Assembly: GCA_030522415.1 (NCBI GenBank)
Contig: CM060112.1
Location: 8,394,001-8,458,000 of the forward strand
DNA: 64,000 nt
Direction: 5' to 3'
Origin: Channallabes apus
Lineage: Eukaryota > Chordata > Actinopteri > Siluriformes > Clariidae
A model generated the notes under the pieces. That model was not told the DNA's origin, did no database searches, and saw nothing but the letters and a program-made list of their open reading frames with translations. Positions 10,521 through 20,517 of the stretch are shown piece after piece; position 1 is the stretch's first letter, and each line of letters starts with the position of its first letter. A program made the translations under genes and the position numbers.

Positions 10521-11939
10521 CACTCGTAACTGTGTTCTATAATTCTGTTCTGTAAGTCCCCAGTTTTACGTCAAGGACCCCTTGTAAGTCTACTACCCCG
10601 TCCAATATATTAATTCAATATACTGTATATAGTAATGTATTTCCTACTTCCTCGACCAACCACAACACTTCACTAGCATTGACATTGTAATCATGATCAC
10701 CATTGACAACAACAAAACATTCTTTATTGAACAGTGACATTTTCCAGTGAGAACATACAAAAATTCTCAATACACAGCACCCCAAATAAACGTTTTTTCC
10801 CCCAACCCTAACCCTGCACAATTTAGTCTCTTCCACTCCATCACACCCACTCCAATTGAGAAAAAGGCTGTTAATTAGATGCTTAGTTAAATCAGTTCTT
10901 CTGGGAGCTGAGTAACTACTCAGGTTTGCAGGGAAGAGGATCCTCCATGAGCAGGGTTGAGGACCACTGAGCTAAAAGCATCTCCAATGTCTAATGTCCT
11001 GCATTAATCAAAATGGAGTTTTGATGTCACTGGTTACTTTTGCTGCATTTTAAAAGTAAGAAGAACTATTACAACATTTCAATCGATAATAGATTCTATG
11101 TAAAACAATGGCTACAGAATTATATACCTTGGCAAGAATCATTCACCATGAAATGCATTTGTTTTGCTTCCTTGTTTTGCCCACAAGATTGCAACACATA
11201 TACACATAGTTGGCAGCGTAAGCGAACAATGTAGACTGGAGAAAATCACAGCATATTACACACATCTGCCAAATAGGAATACAAACAACCATAATCATGG
11301 GAGCACTCACCTTTGTGTATTTCAAAGAACTGCAAAACAGATTAGACATTTGTGTCAGCAGCTATTCCGCAAACTGCCTAGCCCATAAAAAACGAAGGAT
11401 AATATACATATTAGGCGTGTCAGCATCACGGATAACCGAAGAATAATATTGCTTATCGGAGCATAGAGCCTGATGGACTAATCAGACATTTGCTGTGCTC
11501 TACAATAAACATTCACTTTAAGGGGAAAATCCTTGCAACCCCGTAGCTTACATGGCAATATGAAATGCACTGTATAAAAAGTTTTAATTGTTCAAACAAT
11601 TATATGGAACAGATTCTCAATTAAGCTCGCTGCAAACTGAAAGGCAAAATAAAGCAGTTATTATGAATAAATAAAAAGAGCAAGAGGTCCATATCTATCC
11701 AGTAGCCATTAATCAGAACTGCAAATAACTCACATAACAATCTGAAGGAATTTAAATTGAACTAATTATTAGCAATAATACAGTAAGAGATTATGATATT
11801 TTTCATCTGCTTGAACTGAATGTTAAGTCTGATTTGTGTCAATGTGCATGTACAGTACTGTGTTTTATATGTGTCAGTGTGCATTATGGGTGTAACCCAT
11901 TAAACTTTGTAGCCATCTCTATGAAATACACACTAAACA
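10521..11939. other. No gene recognised
   Basis: Moderately AT-rich unique-looking DNA. Short ORFs (60-75 codons) have no recognisable features. Nothing further seen. Confidence 0.4.
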
Positions 11940-12035
11940 CTCCCCTACCACAAAGACAAATGCCGCCAGACAAACACAAACGCGCTGAAACAAACAGGAC
12001 GGAGCGAAGAAAAGCAACGGACGAGCCCCCAATTC
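11940..12035 (-). mobile_element. Endogenous retrovirus leader with tRNA-Pro primer-binding site
   Basis: On the minus strand, four bases after the LTR end, the sequence TGGGGGCTCGTCCG begins (12031 down to 12018). The first 14 of 18 bases match the complement of the tRNA-Pro 3' end, the primer site used by gammaretrovirus-like elements; the last four bases differ. About 75 bp of leader-like sequence follows and then the element stops. No gag, pol or env is visible, so this copy is truncated just past its primer site. Confidence 0.68.
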
Positions 12036-12827
12036 TGTTACGCCCCAGTCTAGGTTGGGCCTTAACAGGAGTGAAAAAAAGAAGGGGGTGAGACCAAAAG
12101 TGCGTTTGCTTAGTGTTTATTTACAAAAAGTGAATAAGCAAATCCCCAAAAGGTGGCTGTAAGCTTCAGAAGCCGACAAGGCCAAAACAATAAACAAAAT
12201 TCCCTCTAACCTAGTACCAAAGTGAAACAACTAACCTGCACCAAAATTAAAGAAATACAAGATTCTTTCCTTACTCCCTAACTAACCACAAACCAAGAAA
12301 AAAAACAAAGGGCAAACAAAATGGCATCAACTCCTTACTAAGCCACTCAATAAAGAAATAAATTCAATTATATACAAAAGCATGTACAAACCAAACCAAC
12401 AAAACAAAAGAGAAGTCAAAACAAGCAAAAGGGTCATACATGGAATAGGCAATCAAAAACCAAGCAAATATCAAAAGGGGAAAGTCTAAGAGTAGTCAGA
12501 AACATATCAAAGGGTCATACACAGAATAACGTTTGGGAACAAGCATAAGATAAACAGTAGGTAAAAACAAGGTCTAGGGCACTCTGGTCTGAAGGCCTTA
12601 AGTAGGCCTCTGGGTCTCCTGGAGGACCAATCAACAGGGAGGAGGCGGGACCAACAAAGGACAGGCAGAGCAGTAACCAACAGATTTCAGGCACTGGCAG
12701 AAGTGGGCGGAACCTGCAAGAACAAGGAAGAGACATCCCAATCCCACCACCAGCAGAGACATACTGTAGCAGAGACAAAGCAGAGATAACCAAACACACA
12801 AAAACAAATAAATCCAATATTGTAACA
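12036..12827 (-). mobile_element. Retroviral-type LTR (5' LTR, minus strand)
   Basis: A 792-bp segment with inverted termini TGTTAC and GTAACA (read on minus: starts 12827, ends 12036), the TG...CA ends of LTRs. On the minus strand it has an inverted CCAAT motif (GATTGGTC) near 12630, a TTAAGG TATA-like box near 12600, and AATAAA near 12130, about 95 bp before the LTR end. The tRNA-Pro primer site follows immediately. I see no target duplication, as expected if the 3' end of the provirus was lost. The 138-codon frame at 12515-12931 is a by-product of this sequence. Confidence 0.7.
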
Positions 12828-13019
12828 CCACTGGGACTTACAATGCACAACACAGGCTTATAGAGTGACTTGGTGACCTTTTGTGTTGCCATTAAGAAGA
12901 AGAAATTATTTAGCATTACACTGATATGCATGGAATACTGGTAGGGTACTTGTTAATCCAAAAATGTACCGTATTACTGGATATACAACAGGAGTAGTGA
13001 AGATACTAAACACAGTCTG

Positions 13020-13165
13020 CATTCATTCATCCATTCATCCATCTAGAGTAACGATGTTATCCTGGTAGGGGTAATGGTGTATCTGGATCCTATCCAGGGA
13101 AGACTAAGTGCAAGGCAAGAATACACCCTGAATACAACACCACCGCTGGACACCACAAACACACT
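13020..13165 (-). mobile_element. SINE relic, 3' part
   Basis: ATTCATTCATCCATTCATCC tail followed by GGATCCTATCCAGG and AATACACCCTG, the reversed 3' portion of the major SINE family. Heavily mutated and 5' truncated. Confidence 0.5.
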
Positions 13166-13447
13166 TTCCTAATCCATCTACTGGAATTTTTATTTATTTA
13201 TTTATTATGATTCTATTTTGAGACCGAGCCACAGTCTGCAACTAAATCAGTGAGTCTCATTGAGATTGCAGAAGGACTTCGGATATTATAAGTCATACTG
13301 TTATGTCTTGTTATGTGTCTAAATATAAACACTGTAGATTACAGAGAACACAAAGATGTCTTTAATAGATACGCTCACTCTCTCACACTATTTTAGCCAG
13401 TGAGAGCAACTGGCAAGTTACGTTTCTAATTTTAAATATTTAACTAG

Positions 13448-13776
13448 GCTGAAGAGAGGTGTAATGGTAAGCACTGTGACCTCATACAGTAGCTCCAGGG
13501 TCATGTGTTCAATTCCAGTCTCTAGTCTGAGAGCATGTGGAGTTTACATGTTCTCCCTCTGCTTGGTGGGTTTCTTCTAGGTGCTCCGATACACTTCTAC
13601 AGTCCTACGACATCTAGAGTAGGCTAAATAGCCTTTCCAAATTGCCTGTAGCGTGTAAACAAGTGTGTGAATGAGTGTGAGTGTGTGTACTGTATGTGCC
13701 CTGTGTAAGTCTCCTGGGATAGGATCCAGTCTTCCCGTGACCCTTTACAGGATACGTGGTATAGAAAATGAATGGA
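13448..13776 (+). mobile_element. SINE relic, near full length
   Basis: Follows the family from the A-box (GTGTAATGGTAAGCACTGTG) through GTTCAATTCCAGTC (B-box), GTTCTCCCTCTGCTTGGTGG, CCAAATTGCCTGTAG, GTCTCCTGGGATAGGATCC to GGTATAGAAAATGAATGG. Many substitutions, so an old copy. The next copy follows directly. Confidence 0.65.
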
Positions 13777-13985
13777 TGGCATGGTGGCATAATGGTTGAC
13801 ACTGTGACCTCACACCTACTGGGTCATGAGTTCGAGTCGCATGTGGAGTTTGCATGTTCTCCCTGTGTTTCGTGCGTCGCCTCCAATAGTTCAAAGACAT
13901 GACGAGTAGGTGTGAGTAGGATTGTGGTTGTGTGCCCTTCAATGGACTGGCACACTGTCCAGGGTCAATACCGTCTAGAGTTTCC
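13777..13985 (+). mobile_element. SINE relic abutting the previous one
   Basis: Starts GGCATGGTGGCATAATGGTT, has B-box GAGTTCGAGTCGC, GTTTGCATGTTCTCCCTGTG and ends near GGCACACTGTCCAGGGT. It is in head-to-tail arrangement with the copy at 13448-13776, either insertion into the tail or a dimeric insertion. Confidence 0.6.
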
Positions 13986-15177
13986 TTGGACAGTTATTGA
14001 AGTCAAATAAAATTAATTACATTTTTTATTTATTTTATATTTGCTTATACACTTTCTTTTACTTTATCTTCATTTGTTTCACACTCTCCCTCCTCTCTCT
14101 CTCTCTCTCTCTCTCTGTTTGACTCTTTTATAACAAATATAGTATCATTGACATTTGGTGAACATGTCATCCACTGTGTCAGCATGTGTTTTCTTCTTTC
14201 TCTTCCCACTTGCATCTCTCTCTCTCTCTCTCTCTCGCTCTCTGCCTGTCTCTCACTTTAAAACCTTTTTTACAAGTTCAGTTTGATTCCTTTAGTCATC
14301 CATCTGTGTGCCCTTTGCAGTCTGCGCTGCTTGAGTCAAGATGAGTTGATCAGGTCAGGTCGTGTTCTGATAAACTGCATAACTGAGGGCTTGTTCCAGC
14401 ACACACGCCCTTAGCTAGAAAGTCTTTGAATATCTAAAGGAAGCTCAGCTAAATCTCAGACAAAAGAAAGAAGCGTATTTGCCTCTTACAGAATATTGAC
14501 CCAGCTTAAAAGGACACTGATGCACAATTTCATCAGCTTTTTTCCGGTACTTCTGCCTTCTAGGAGACATTGTGTCAGACCAGGCTCAGGTTCTCCCCTA
14601 GGGATGCATGCATGCCCAAGACATCTCCATCATATAGCTGCATGTTTGAAGCAAATCCTATTCCATTTTGTCTTATAATTAGTTTCTCTTATTTTATGAC
14701 TCAGATCCCAGTACATATGACCTTCCAAGGACTCATGAAGGTTAATCAGATATCTAATGTAATTGTGAGGAAGAACTATCTTACCTACTGTCTTACCTTC
14801 CATGGTCTCCTGACTGATGTAGAGACTTTGTATCCCAGCTGATGGGCTTTTTTTTTTGTATAATGCTCTCCGTACCATCTTATATCCTTCTTTATGGCCA
14901 GTAACTTGTGTTTGTGTCATGTTGTGGCTAAAGGCATATACTGTACTGTCACATGTATGAACATGTCATTATTTCAATAATAAATGCAACTTGAACATCG
15001 GTCACTCACATAGTTACCAACATTAATTTCATTACCTACATTTTCTGTCTGTTTATATAAGTTCAACTAATGGAAGAAAGATTGGCAGAAGAAGAAAGAT
15101 TGAGATCTGAAAATTGAAAAGAAGAAGAAGCTAAGGAACATTATGTCTGAAAAGTCAGAAACAAAATATAACATACA
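13986..15177. other. No gene recognised; CT microsatellites
   Basis: (CT)n tracts at about 14092-14117 and 14215-14236. Short ORFs up to 96 codons lack recognisable features. A GAAGAA-rich stretch lies at 15076-15130. Confidence 0.45.
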
Positions 15178-15444
15178 CAGGTCCTTCTCAAAAAATTAGC
15201 ATATTGTGATAAAGTTCATTATTTTCTGTAATGTACTGATAAACATTAGACTTTCATATATTTTAGATTCATTACACACAACTGACGTAGTTCAAGCCTT
15301 TTATTGTTTTAATATTGATGATTGTGGCATACAGCTCATGAAAACCCAAAATCCCTATCTCAAAAAATTAGCATATTTCATCCGACGAATAAAAGAAAAG
15401 TGTTTTGAATACAAAAAAAGTCAACCTTCAAATAATTATGTTCA

Positions 15445-15721
15445 AGATTCAAGATTCAAGATTCAAAGAACTTTATTAATCCCAAAGGCAAATTGCTTAT
15501 GCTCGGTTACAGGTGCTCACAGTTGTTAACTAAGGAAAGGTAATAAAGGTAATAAATAATAATAATAATAATGTAAAAAAAAAAAAGAAGTTCCTAAACC
15601 ATTAAGTACCAACAAAATATGACTCAAGACCACTTGTAAGTATTGCACAGTAATCTAGTATGTATGTAATATTGTATTATTACTGTATATGCAATCTTGT
15701 ATTACACATTCTATTGGGAGG
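15445..15721 (-). mobile_element. LINE 3' end (left piece)
   Basis: Read on the minus strand this ends in GGGATTAATAAAGTTCTTTG and then a (AATCTTG)n tail of three units (15445-15465), a typical non-LTR retrotransposon 3' tail. It interrupts the Tc1 element with a probable target duplication of about 10 bp (ATTATGTTCA-like at 15435-15444 and 20848-20858). It is cut at 15721 by the TIR element and continues at 20518. Confidence 0.6.
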
Positions 15722-15891
15722 TACAGTGGGAGCCACGTCAAACAGCCGCCTGGAGCATGACTGCTCCGTGGCAGTTCCATGAAGGCTTCGTGCATGGAAT
15801 GTGATCCCCCGCGATGACGCAGTTAACGATGCCCCGCCCCATAAACGCCCCCATGCGCTTTCTAAAAAGATGGTTGCAATGCCGTATAATT

Positions 15892-15905
15892 CCGCCAGAT
15901 GGAGC
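15892..15905 (+). promoter_or_regulatory. CTCF-like motif near left end of TIR element
   Basis: CCGCCAGATGGAGC matches the CTCF core except for an A in the GGC step. It points inward toward the right-end motif at 20334-20347. Confidence 0.25.
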
Positions 15906-16290
15906 ATTGACTGGCACAGTTAACTGCAGTGTCCAGGAAGCCCAATACCGTATCTTCAATATACAGACAGTTCTTGTATTGTCAACATAGTTTCATAAAT
16001 AGATGAAAAAACAACAACAACAAACCGATTAATAAAACAGATTTGTTAAATCACTCAATACATAACCCATGATGATTATGCTATTTATTATTTAATAATG
16101 AATTAATAAAATTAGTTAGTGAAATATTTTTAAGACATCCTGAAATGATCCTTAAAGACACGGTAACGGCTGTAATTTGTCTATACCGATCATTGTAGGT
16201 ACGGAATAAAAACGCAGGCTACGTACAGTATTTTATATTACTGTGTATTTTACCCCGTTCCATTTAATATACTGATAGATAATATTTTGC

Positions 16291-16674
16291 TGCAAAGTAA
16301 AGCTCAAACGTCTGTTTGGGTTTGTTTTCGTTATATTTTTGATGATGTTTTCGCTGATTTTTTCACTGATAGTCTACAAGTGGCATAAGAGGCAATTAAT
16401 GCCGCATGCAACCTGGAACAAATATCTGTCCATATGGATCAGTATTTCTTTAGTCATTTAATCATGCATAATGCTCCCCCGTCAAAAGATCTGATGGGGC
16501 ATTAATCACTTATCACAACTGTGAATGGATGCGGCAGCAGACACATTAAATCCCCATAAACACTTGGAGACAATAGTAAAAAAAAGTTCCAGAGGGTTAG
16601 CGCCTGTTATACTATTGTATTTTTACTGATTTTTTTTTTTTACTGCTTATATTTCGTTGGGTTTTACGCAATTT

Positions 16675-16712
<38 letters not shown>

Positions 16713-16735
16713 CGCGCACGAGAGAGAGGATACTC
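16291..16735 (+). repeat. Tandem duplication inside TIR element, copy A
   Basis: Begins AAAGTAAAGCTCAAACGTC, with TTGTTTTCGTTATATTTTTG, GGAACAAATATCTGTCCATA, AAGATCTGATGGGGCAT and ending in (GT)n plus GCGCGCACGAGAGAG. The second copy at 16897-17396 repeats all these landmarks in order. Period is about 606 bp. Confidence 0.85.
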
Positions 16736-16757
16736 TGACAAGACCAACTTCCGTGTG

Positions 16758-16842
16758 GCTCCAGTGGCGCAATCGGTTAGCGCGTGACACTTATAAAGCG
16801 GTCCAGGTGAAGCAGTGCCGAGTTCGAGTCTCACCTAAAGCA
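16758..16842 (+). tRNA. tRNA-Ile(UAU)-like sequence with intron, probably a pseudogene or SINE head
   Basis: GCTCCAGTGGCGCAATCGGT with TAGCGCG matches the 5' half of vertebrate tRNA-Ile(UAU), including A-box, followed by CTTATAA with anticodon TAT at 16792-16794. An intron-like AAGCGGTCCAGGTGAAGCAG sits after the anticodon, as in the known intron-containing tRNA-Ile(UAU). Then TGCCGAG joins TTCGAGTCTCACC (B-box), skipping about seven bases (GTTGTGA-like) of the variable loop and T-stem, and the acceptor 3' strand CTAAAGC mismatches GCTCCAG at two positions. The damage argues for a pseudogene. Downstream TGTATGTGACAAATCAAATT with TTGAATTTGAA suggests it may be the head of a short tRNA-derived SINE (about 16758-16896). 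Confidence 0.7.
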
Positions 16843-16896
16843 ACCAAAGCATTTTACTGCATATCGCGCTGTGTATGTGACAAATCAAATTTGAAT

Positions 16897-17396
16897 TTGA
16901 AAGTAAAGCTTAAAATGTAACTTCTGCTTTGGTTTGTTTTCGTTATATTTTTGATGTTTTCGCTGAAAGTCAAATTGGCATAACAAATTGATTAATGGCG
17001 CATAATATCTGGAACAAATATCTGTCCATACGGATCAGTGTGTCTTTAGTCATTTAACCAGCATAATGTCCCACATTAAAGATCTGATGGGGCATCAATC
17101 ACTTATCACAACGGTGTATAGATGCAGCAGCAGAGACAGATTTAATCCCCATAAACATTCACACTTGAAAACAAAACTAACAGAAGTAAACAGTTCTAGA
17201 GTGTTAGTGCCTGTTATCACAGGGCAGGAATCACCTACAGGATACTACTGTATTTTACTGCTCATATTTTTTACCCTAGTTTCATTTGGTTTTATGCGAT
17301 TTCATGTATTATTTGTGTGTGTCTGTGTTGCACAGTGTGTGTGTGTGTGTGTGTGAGGGCGAGAGATAGCGTGAGAGCGCGTGCGCGAGAGAGGGC
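16897..17396 (+). repeat. Tandem duplication inside TIR element, copy B
   Basis: Diverged second copy of 16291-16735 with the same order of landmarks, ending in a (GT)n tract and GCGCGTGCGCGAGAGAGGG. It has about 40 bp extra near 17215-17255 (GGGCAGGAATCACCTACAGG). The tRNA-like segment lies exactly between copies. Confidence 0.85.
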
Positions 17397-17938
17397 TTTC
17401 ATGCTGATTTATCCAAGGTTACTAAAACCTGGCTTACTACCTATAAAAAATATTTCAATTTAACTCATGGGTCTCAATCACAGATGACACGACAAATTAT
17501 ATACTCTGAAACGTTCATTTGAACATTTAAAAATATATACAAAAACACGAATACTAATGTTATCATGGTGTAAATTATTAACATTAGGTTAGGTCCTGCC
17601 CTTAATTAATTCATATTATAATTACTTTTACATAGTATAGTTACTGGACTGACATGACCAAAAACTAGCTATTTCATTTAGCCTTTCTAAAATCAACCCA
17701 TATATCATTTATAATCAGAAAACATAAAACATATTATGATCTGTTCAATAGCCCATCTGTTTTAATTTAGTTTGTATTTTTTATTATTCATAAGACAACC
17801 TTTCAGTTTTGTAAATATTTTAGTTATAGTGTGTTAAGTCTTACTTTAGGTTAAACGTTTTTGAGAATTTTACCATCCAGCTTAGATAAATGTTATGTCA
17901 TTGATTGATAAAATCTGGATTAAGGATATTTTATTATA

Positions 17939-17992
<54 letters not shown>

Positions 17993-18846
17993 TAGTTTCC
18001 CCCTGAGGGATTGCCACCTTATTGTGGTCAGGGGGTTTGCGTGCCTCAACACAATTCAGCAAATACAATACTGTTACTATACAGTAAGGCCAGGTAAAAA
18101 CAGTGCTCGAACATGATGCCCCCCTCCCCCCACCCCGTGTTGTCTGGTCTAGAACGGCGCTGCCTCTGACCGTCTTTTGTCTTGTAAATGAGTATTCTCA
18201 CTCACCTTCCAATCCCCCCAGCGCACACACTCTGTTTGTACTGTAAACTGTACTGTAACTGTGTTTGCTAGGGCACTTGATTATACACAGTACTTTAATG
18301 TATGGAACACTTACTTAACTTACTGGTTTGGTTTAAATATCGCTTATTACCTTATTCAGCAAAATAAATTCATTATTAACGTATTGAAGTATTTTAGTTA
18401 AGGACAAAAACTGTGCTTGTGTTTAGAACTGCTGAACAGCCGAAAACACACACACACCCATCCCCCCGCCAAAAACACACACACACACAGAGCAATTAAC
18501 ACCATGTCATACTCAGGAGTGGAAGGTGAGAAACCTCAATGGAGAATACCAAGTTTGTCGTTGCTCTTTTGGAGTTCTTAAAACCCAAAACATTTATTTA
18601 TACTGAGAAAAAATTATTATGGGTCACAATCACAAACACATATAATCAAGTGTTTAACTGGTTTCATTTGTTTCTATGATCAATAATTATTATTATTATT
18701 ATTTTCAGCCCAACTCTTTGACTATTTAAAACAAAGTTGTGTCCCATTTTTTGCCCATTGAAGTTGTTGGTTCAACTAAACAATTTTTAAATACCCAAAC
18801 AATCCCCCAAAATTAAAACACGCAAAACATGACTTTAACAATTCAA
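17397..18846. other. AT-rich interior of the TIR element
   Basis: (TA)n then T19 at 17943-17993, CA-rich patches near 18450-18490, no recognisable coding sequence. A short GC-rich stretch at 18000-18060 (CCTGAGGGATTGCCACCTTA) resembles something I have met in dispersed fish repeats but cannot name. Confidence 0.45.
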
Positions 18847-18852
18847 TTTATT
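18847..18852 (-). other. AATAAA poly(A) signal of the minus-strand gene-like unit
   Basis: AATAAA on the minus strand about 300 bp after the stop codon at 19153, followed by GTTTTGCGTGTTTT, a GT-rich downstream element. Position suits a 3' UTR, but hexamers of this kind are common in AT-rich DNA. Confidence 0.3.
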
Positions 18853-19152
18853 CTTCCAAAACTAGTCAAAGTTAAAACAGTAATTTATATAAAACAGATG
18901 AATACATGTTGTCTTTTTGCTTAAAGTTCATTAAACTACCCGGATACACCAGCTGCTTATAAGTCTCTATCTATAGTCCTTTTACATTAAAATATTAATT
19001 TTTCAAATATCAAAACTATTAAACATGGAACAGTTGAAGTCTTTGTTTCCCCCAAAGTACTGTATCAGACATTTTGCAGTTCTATGTTCAGAATATACAG
19101 TAGACCTGATCAAACATCATTCTAAAGCTGTCGGACTGTGACGTCATCCCTC

Positions 19153-19254
19153 CTACAGCTCCGTCAACAGCTTGTTCAGGCTCCTCCAGTCCTGTAGCTC
19201 CAAAAGTCCAGCCGTCAGCCGTCTGACCCCCCAATCCTCCACAGCGGAGCTCTG
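19153..19254 (-). CDS. Candidate terminal coding exon of an unrecognised gene inside the TIR element
   Basis: On the minus strand a polypyrimidine-rich CTCCTGTTGTCTTTAAG is followed by a 33-codon open stretch: QSSAVEDWGVRRLTAG, then LLELQDWRSLNKLLTEL and TAG. GC content rises sharply against the AT-rich surroundings, the composition (Leu, Trp, Glu, Arg) looks like a helical protein end, and the stop is followed by an AT-rich 3' UTR-like tail. I do not recognise the protein. The exon could start at 19254 or, with acceptor AAGCAG, at 19251; both give phase 0. Upstream, 940 bp away, lies a CpG-rich promoter-like region with a good splice donor at 20195. No in-frame ATG is visible in that first exon, so either exons between were lost or it is non-coding. 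A captured host gene fragment is the favoured inference. Confidence 0.35.
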   Translation of the reverse strand, partial: QSSAVEDWGVRRLTAGLLELQDWRSLNKLLTEL

Positions 19255-19409
19255 CTTAAAGACAACAGGAGAATTTAGTCAAGACAGATAAACTTCACAG
19301 AACATATAGTTCTAATAAAAATAATATATATTAATAAACCTATTTACCACAGAGTGTGTAAAACACTGCTTTGGGGATTCTGTAATGTAAATAATCTGCC
19401 TGTGCTAAT

Positions 19410-19466
19410 GTTAACCAGTGAACAGTGTTAGTGTTAACCAGTGAACAGTGTTAGTGTTAACCAGTG
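19410..19466. repeat. 23-bp minisatellite, about 2.5 units
   Basis: GTTAACCAGTGAACAGTG with TTAGT repeats at 19410, 19433 and 19456. Confidence 0.9.
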
Positions 19467-20194
19467 ACTGTCTGTATTATCGACTGCATTAAATTAACCG
19501 GGAATTTACTTAATGCGCTTCTCATACAAATAAGTTAAGCGATATAACACTCGTATATGAGCATTAGTTCATCTCTGAAGCCAAACTATAACTTACTGAA
19601 GCCCCTCACACACACACACACACACACACCTCCTCCTCCTTAACTGATAAACACTTCTGTGTTGTTATTCAGCTCTTTAACTAAGCGCTCGCGCTACCGC
19701 GGAAAGTGTATAAAATATAAACCGGGTTATGAGCGTTACTAGCTCCTGTACAGCTCCCCTCAGTCTGTGTCCCTCATCAACTGCATCACATTATATTACA
19801 GTCACAGAAATAACCTGCAGATTAACTCTTAACCAGAGAATAAATAAGCGCTGAATTTATCCAGACAACACGCGGTGAGATTCTCTCAGTATTTACAGAG
19901 AACACAAACACTCTTCATCGGGTAGTGCAGCTCTTGTAATAGGGACATTAATAGTATTGTCGAAGCTTGAGCATGTTTTTGAGTTAAAGTGGAGTGACAT
20001 TGTGAGTGTGTGACACTGACAGTAAGCTGTAATATTAACTCCAGACTTGGTAAACAGATCATTAAGTTCTCTAAAGTCACATCTGACCGCTGCTGCTGCT
20101 GCCAGTGATATTTCAAACGGCCAATAAAAAAACTAAACTGGGAAATAAACTGTAAACTACACAAACACATTTTATAAAATAAAACATCACTTAC

Positions 20195-20290
20195 CACGAA
20201 TAGTCCGTTAAGCCGCCATCTTCATCTCTGTAGTTTGGCAGCGTCAGTTCGGCGGGGGTGGAGGCGGGTTGTTAAAATCACGTGATTGCA
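20195..20290 (-). promoter_or_regulatory. CpG-rich promoter and first-exon-like segment
   Basis: Minus strand reads CCGCCTCCACCCCCGCCG, then AAGATGGCGGC (a YY1 site, the kind found at housekeeping starts, at 20212-20222), and the splice donor TTCGTG/GTAAGTG with the exon ending at 20195. The ATG in the YY1 site is followed at once by TAA, so any transcript would begin with a non-coding exon or very short upstream ORFs. A CACGTG-like E-box (TCACGTGATT) lies at about 20279-20288. This is in the right end of the TIR element, which could therefore spread a promoter. Confidence 0.4.
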
Positions 20291-20333
20291 ACTCAGCGCA
20301 GCTGGCTTGTTTTAATGTGTTCTTGAGAACGAA

Positions 20334-20347
20334 GCGCCATCTAGTGG
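20334..20347 (-). promoter_or_regulatory. CTCF motif near right end of TIR element
   Basis: On the minus strand CCACTAGATGGCGC is a full match to the CTCF core consensus. It lies about 170 bp from the element end, upstream of the promoter-like segment. Confidence 0.5.
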
Positions 20348-20517
20348 TGGCACCAGGTAAATGAATAAATAGGGCTTGAATGGGCGTGTTTACTGTGAAA
20401 TCTTGACACGCCTTTCGGCCAGAAAGGGGAGGGGGGATTACGGCGTGCAAAGGCCATTCACACGCCATTCACACTTCAGCCACACTGTCGCGGCTATTTG
20501 GTGTGGCTCCCACTGTA

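Larger units (their letters stand above)
15724..20515. mobile_element. 4.8-kb terminal-inverted-repeat element with TA flanks
   Basis: Left end CAGTGGGAGCCAC at 15724 and the reverse complement at the right end; 26-bp inverted termini agree at 23 positions (15724-15749 against 20490-20515). Both ends are flanked by TA (15722-15723 and 20516-20517), and the LINE sequence is continuous across the junction, so this is a clean insertion. CAGTG ends plus TA duplication suggest Tc1/mariner-superfamily mobilisation, but no transposase is recognisable inside. Contents from left: CpG-containing 240 bp, AT-rich DNA, a tandem duplication flanking a tRNA-Ile-like sequence, (TA)n, then a minus-strand gene-like unit and a CpG-rich right end. 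Non-autonomous with captured sequence is the simplest reading. Confidence 0.72.

Noticed and set aside
12515..12931. 138-codon minus-strand ORF, membrane-protein-like composition
   Set aside because: It overlaps the LTR and crosses its 5' boundary; hydrophobicity comes from T-rich sequence.
18000..18060. GC-rich phrase CCTGAGGGATTGCCACCTTA inside the TIR element
   Set aside because: It feels familiar from dispersed fish repeats, but I cannot name it or define limits, so it is not annotated as an element.
20212..20222. ATG in the YY1 site as a translation start
   Set aside because: ATGGCGGCT is followed directly by TAA; no extended frame.
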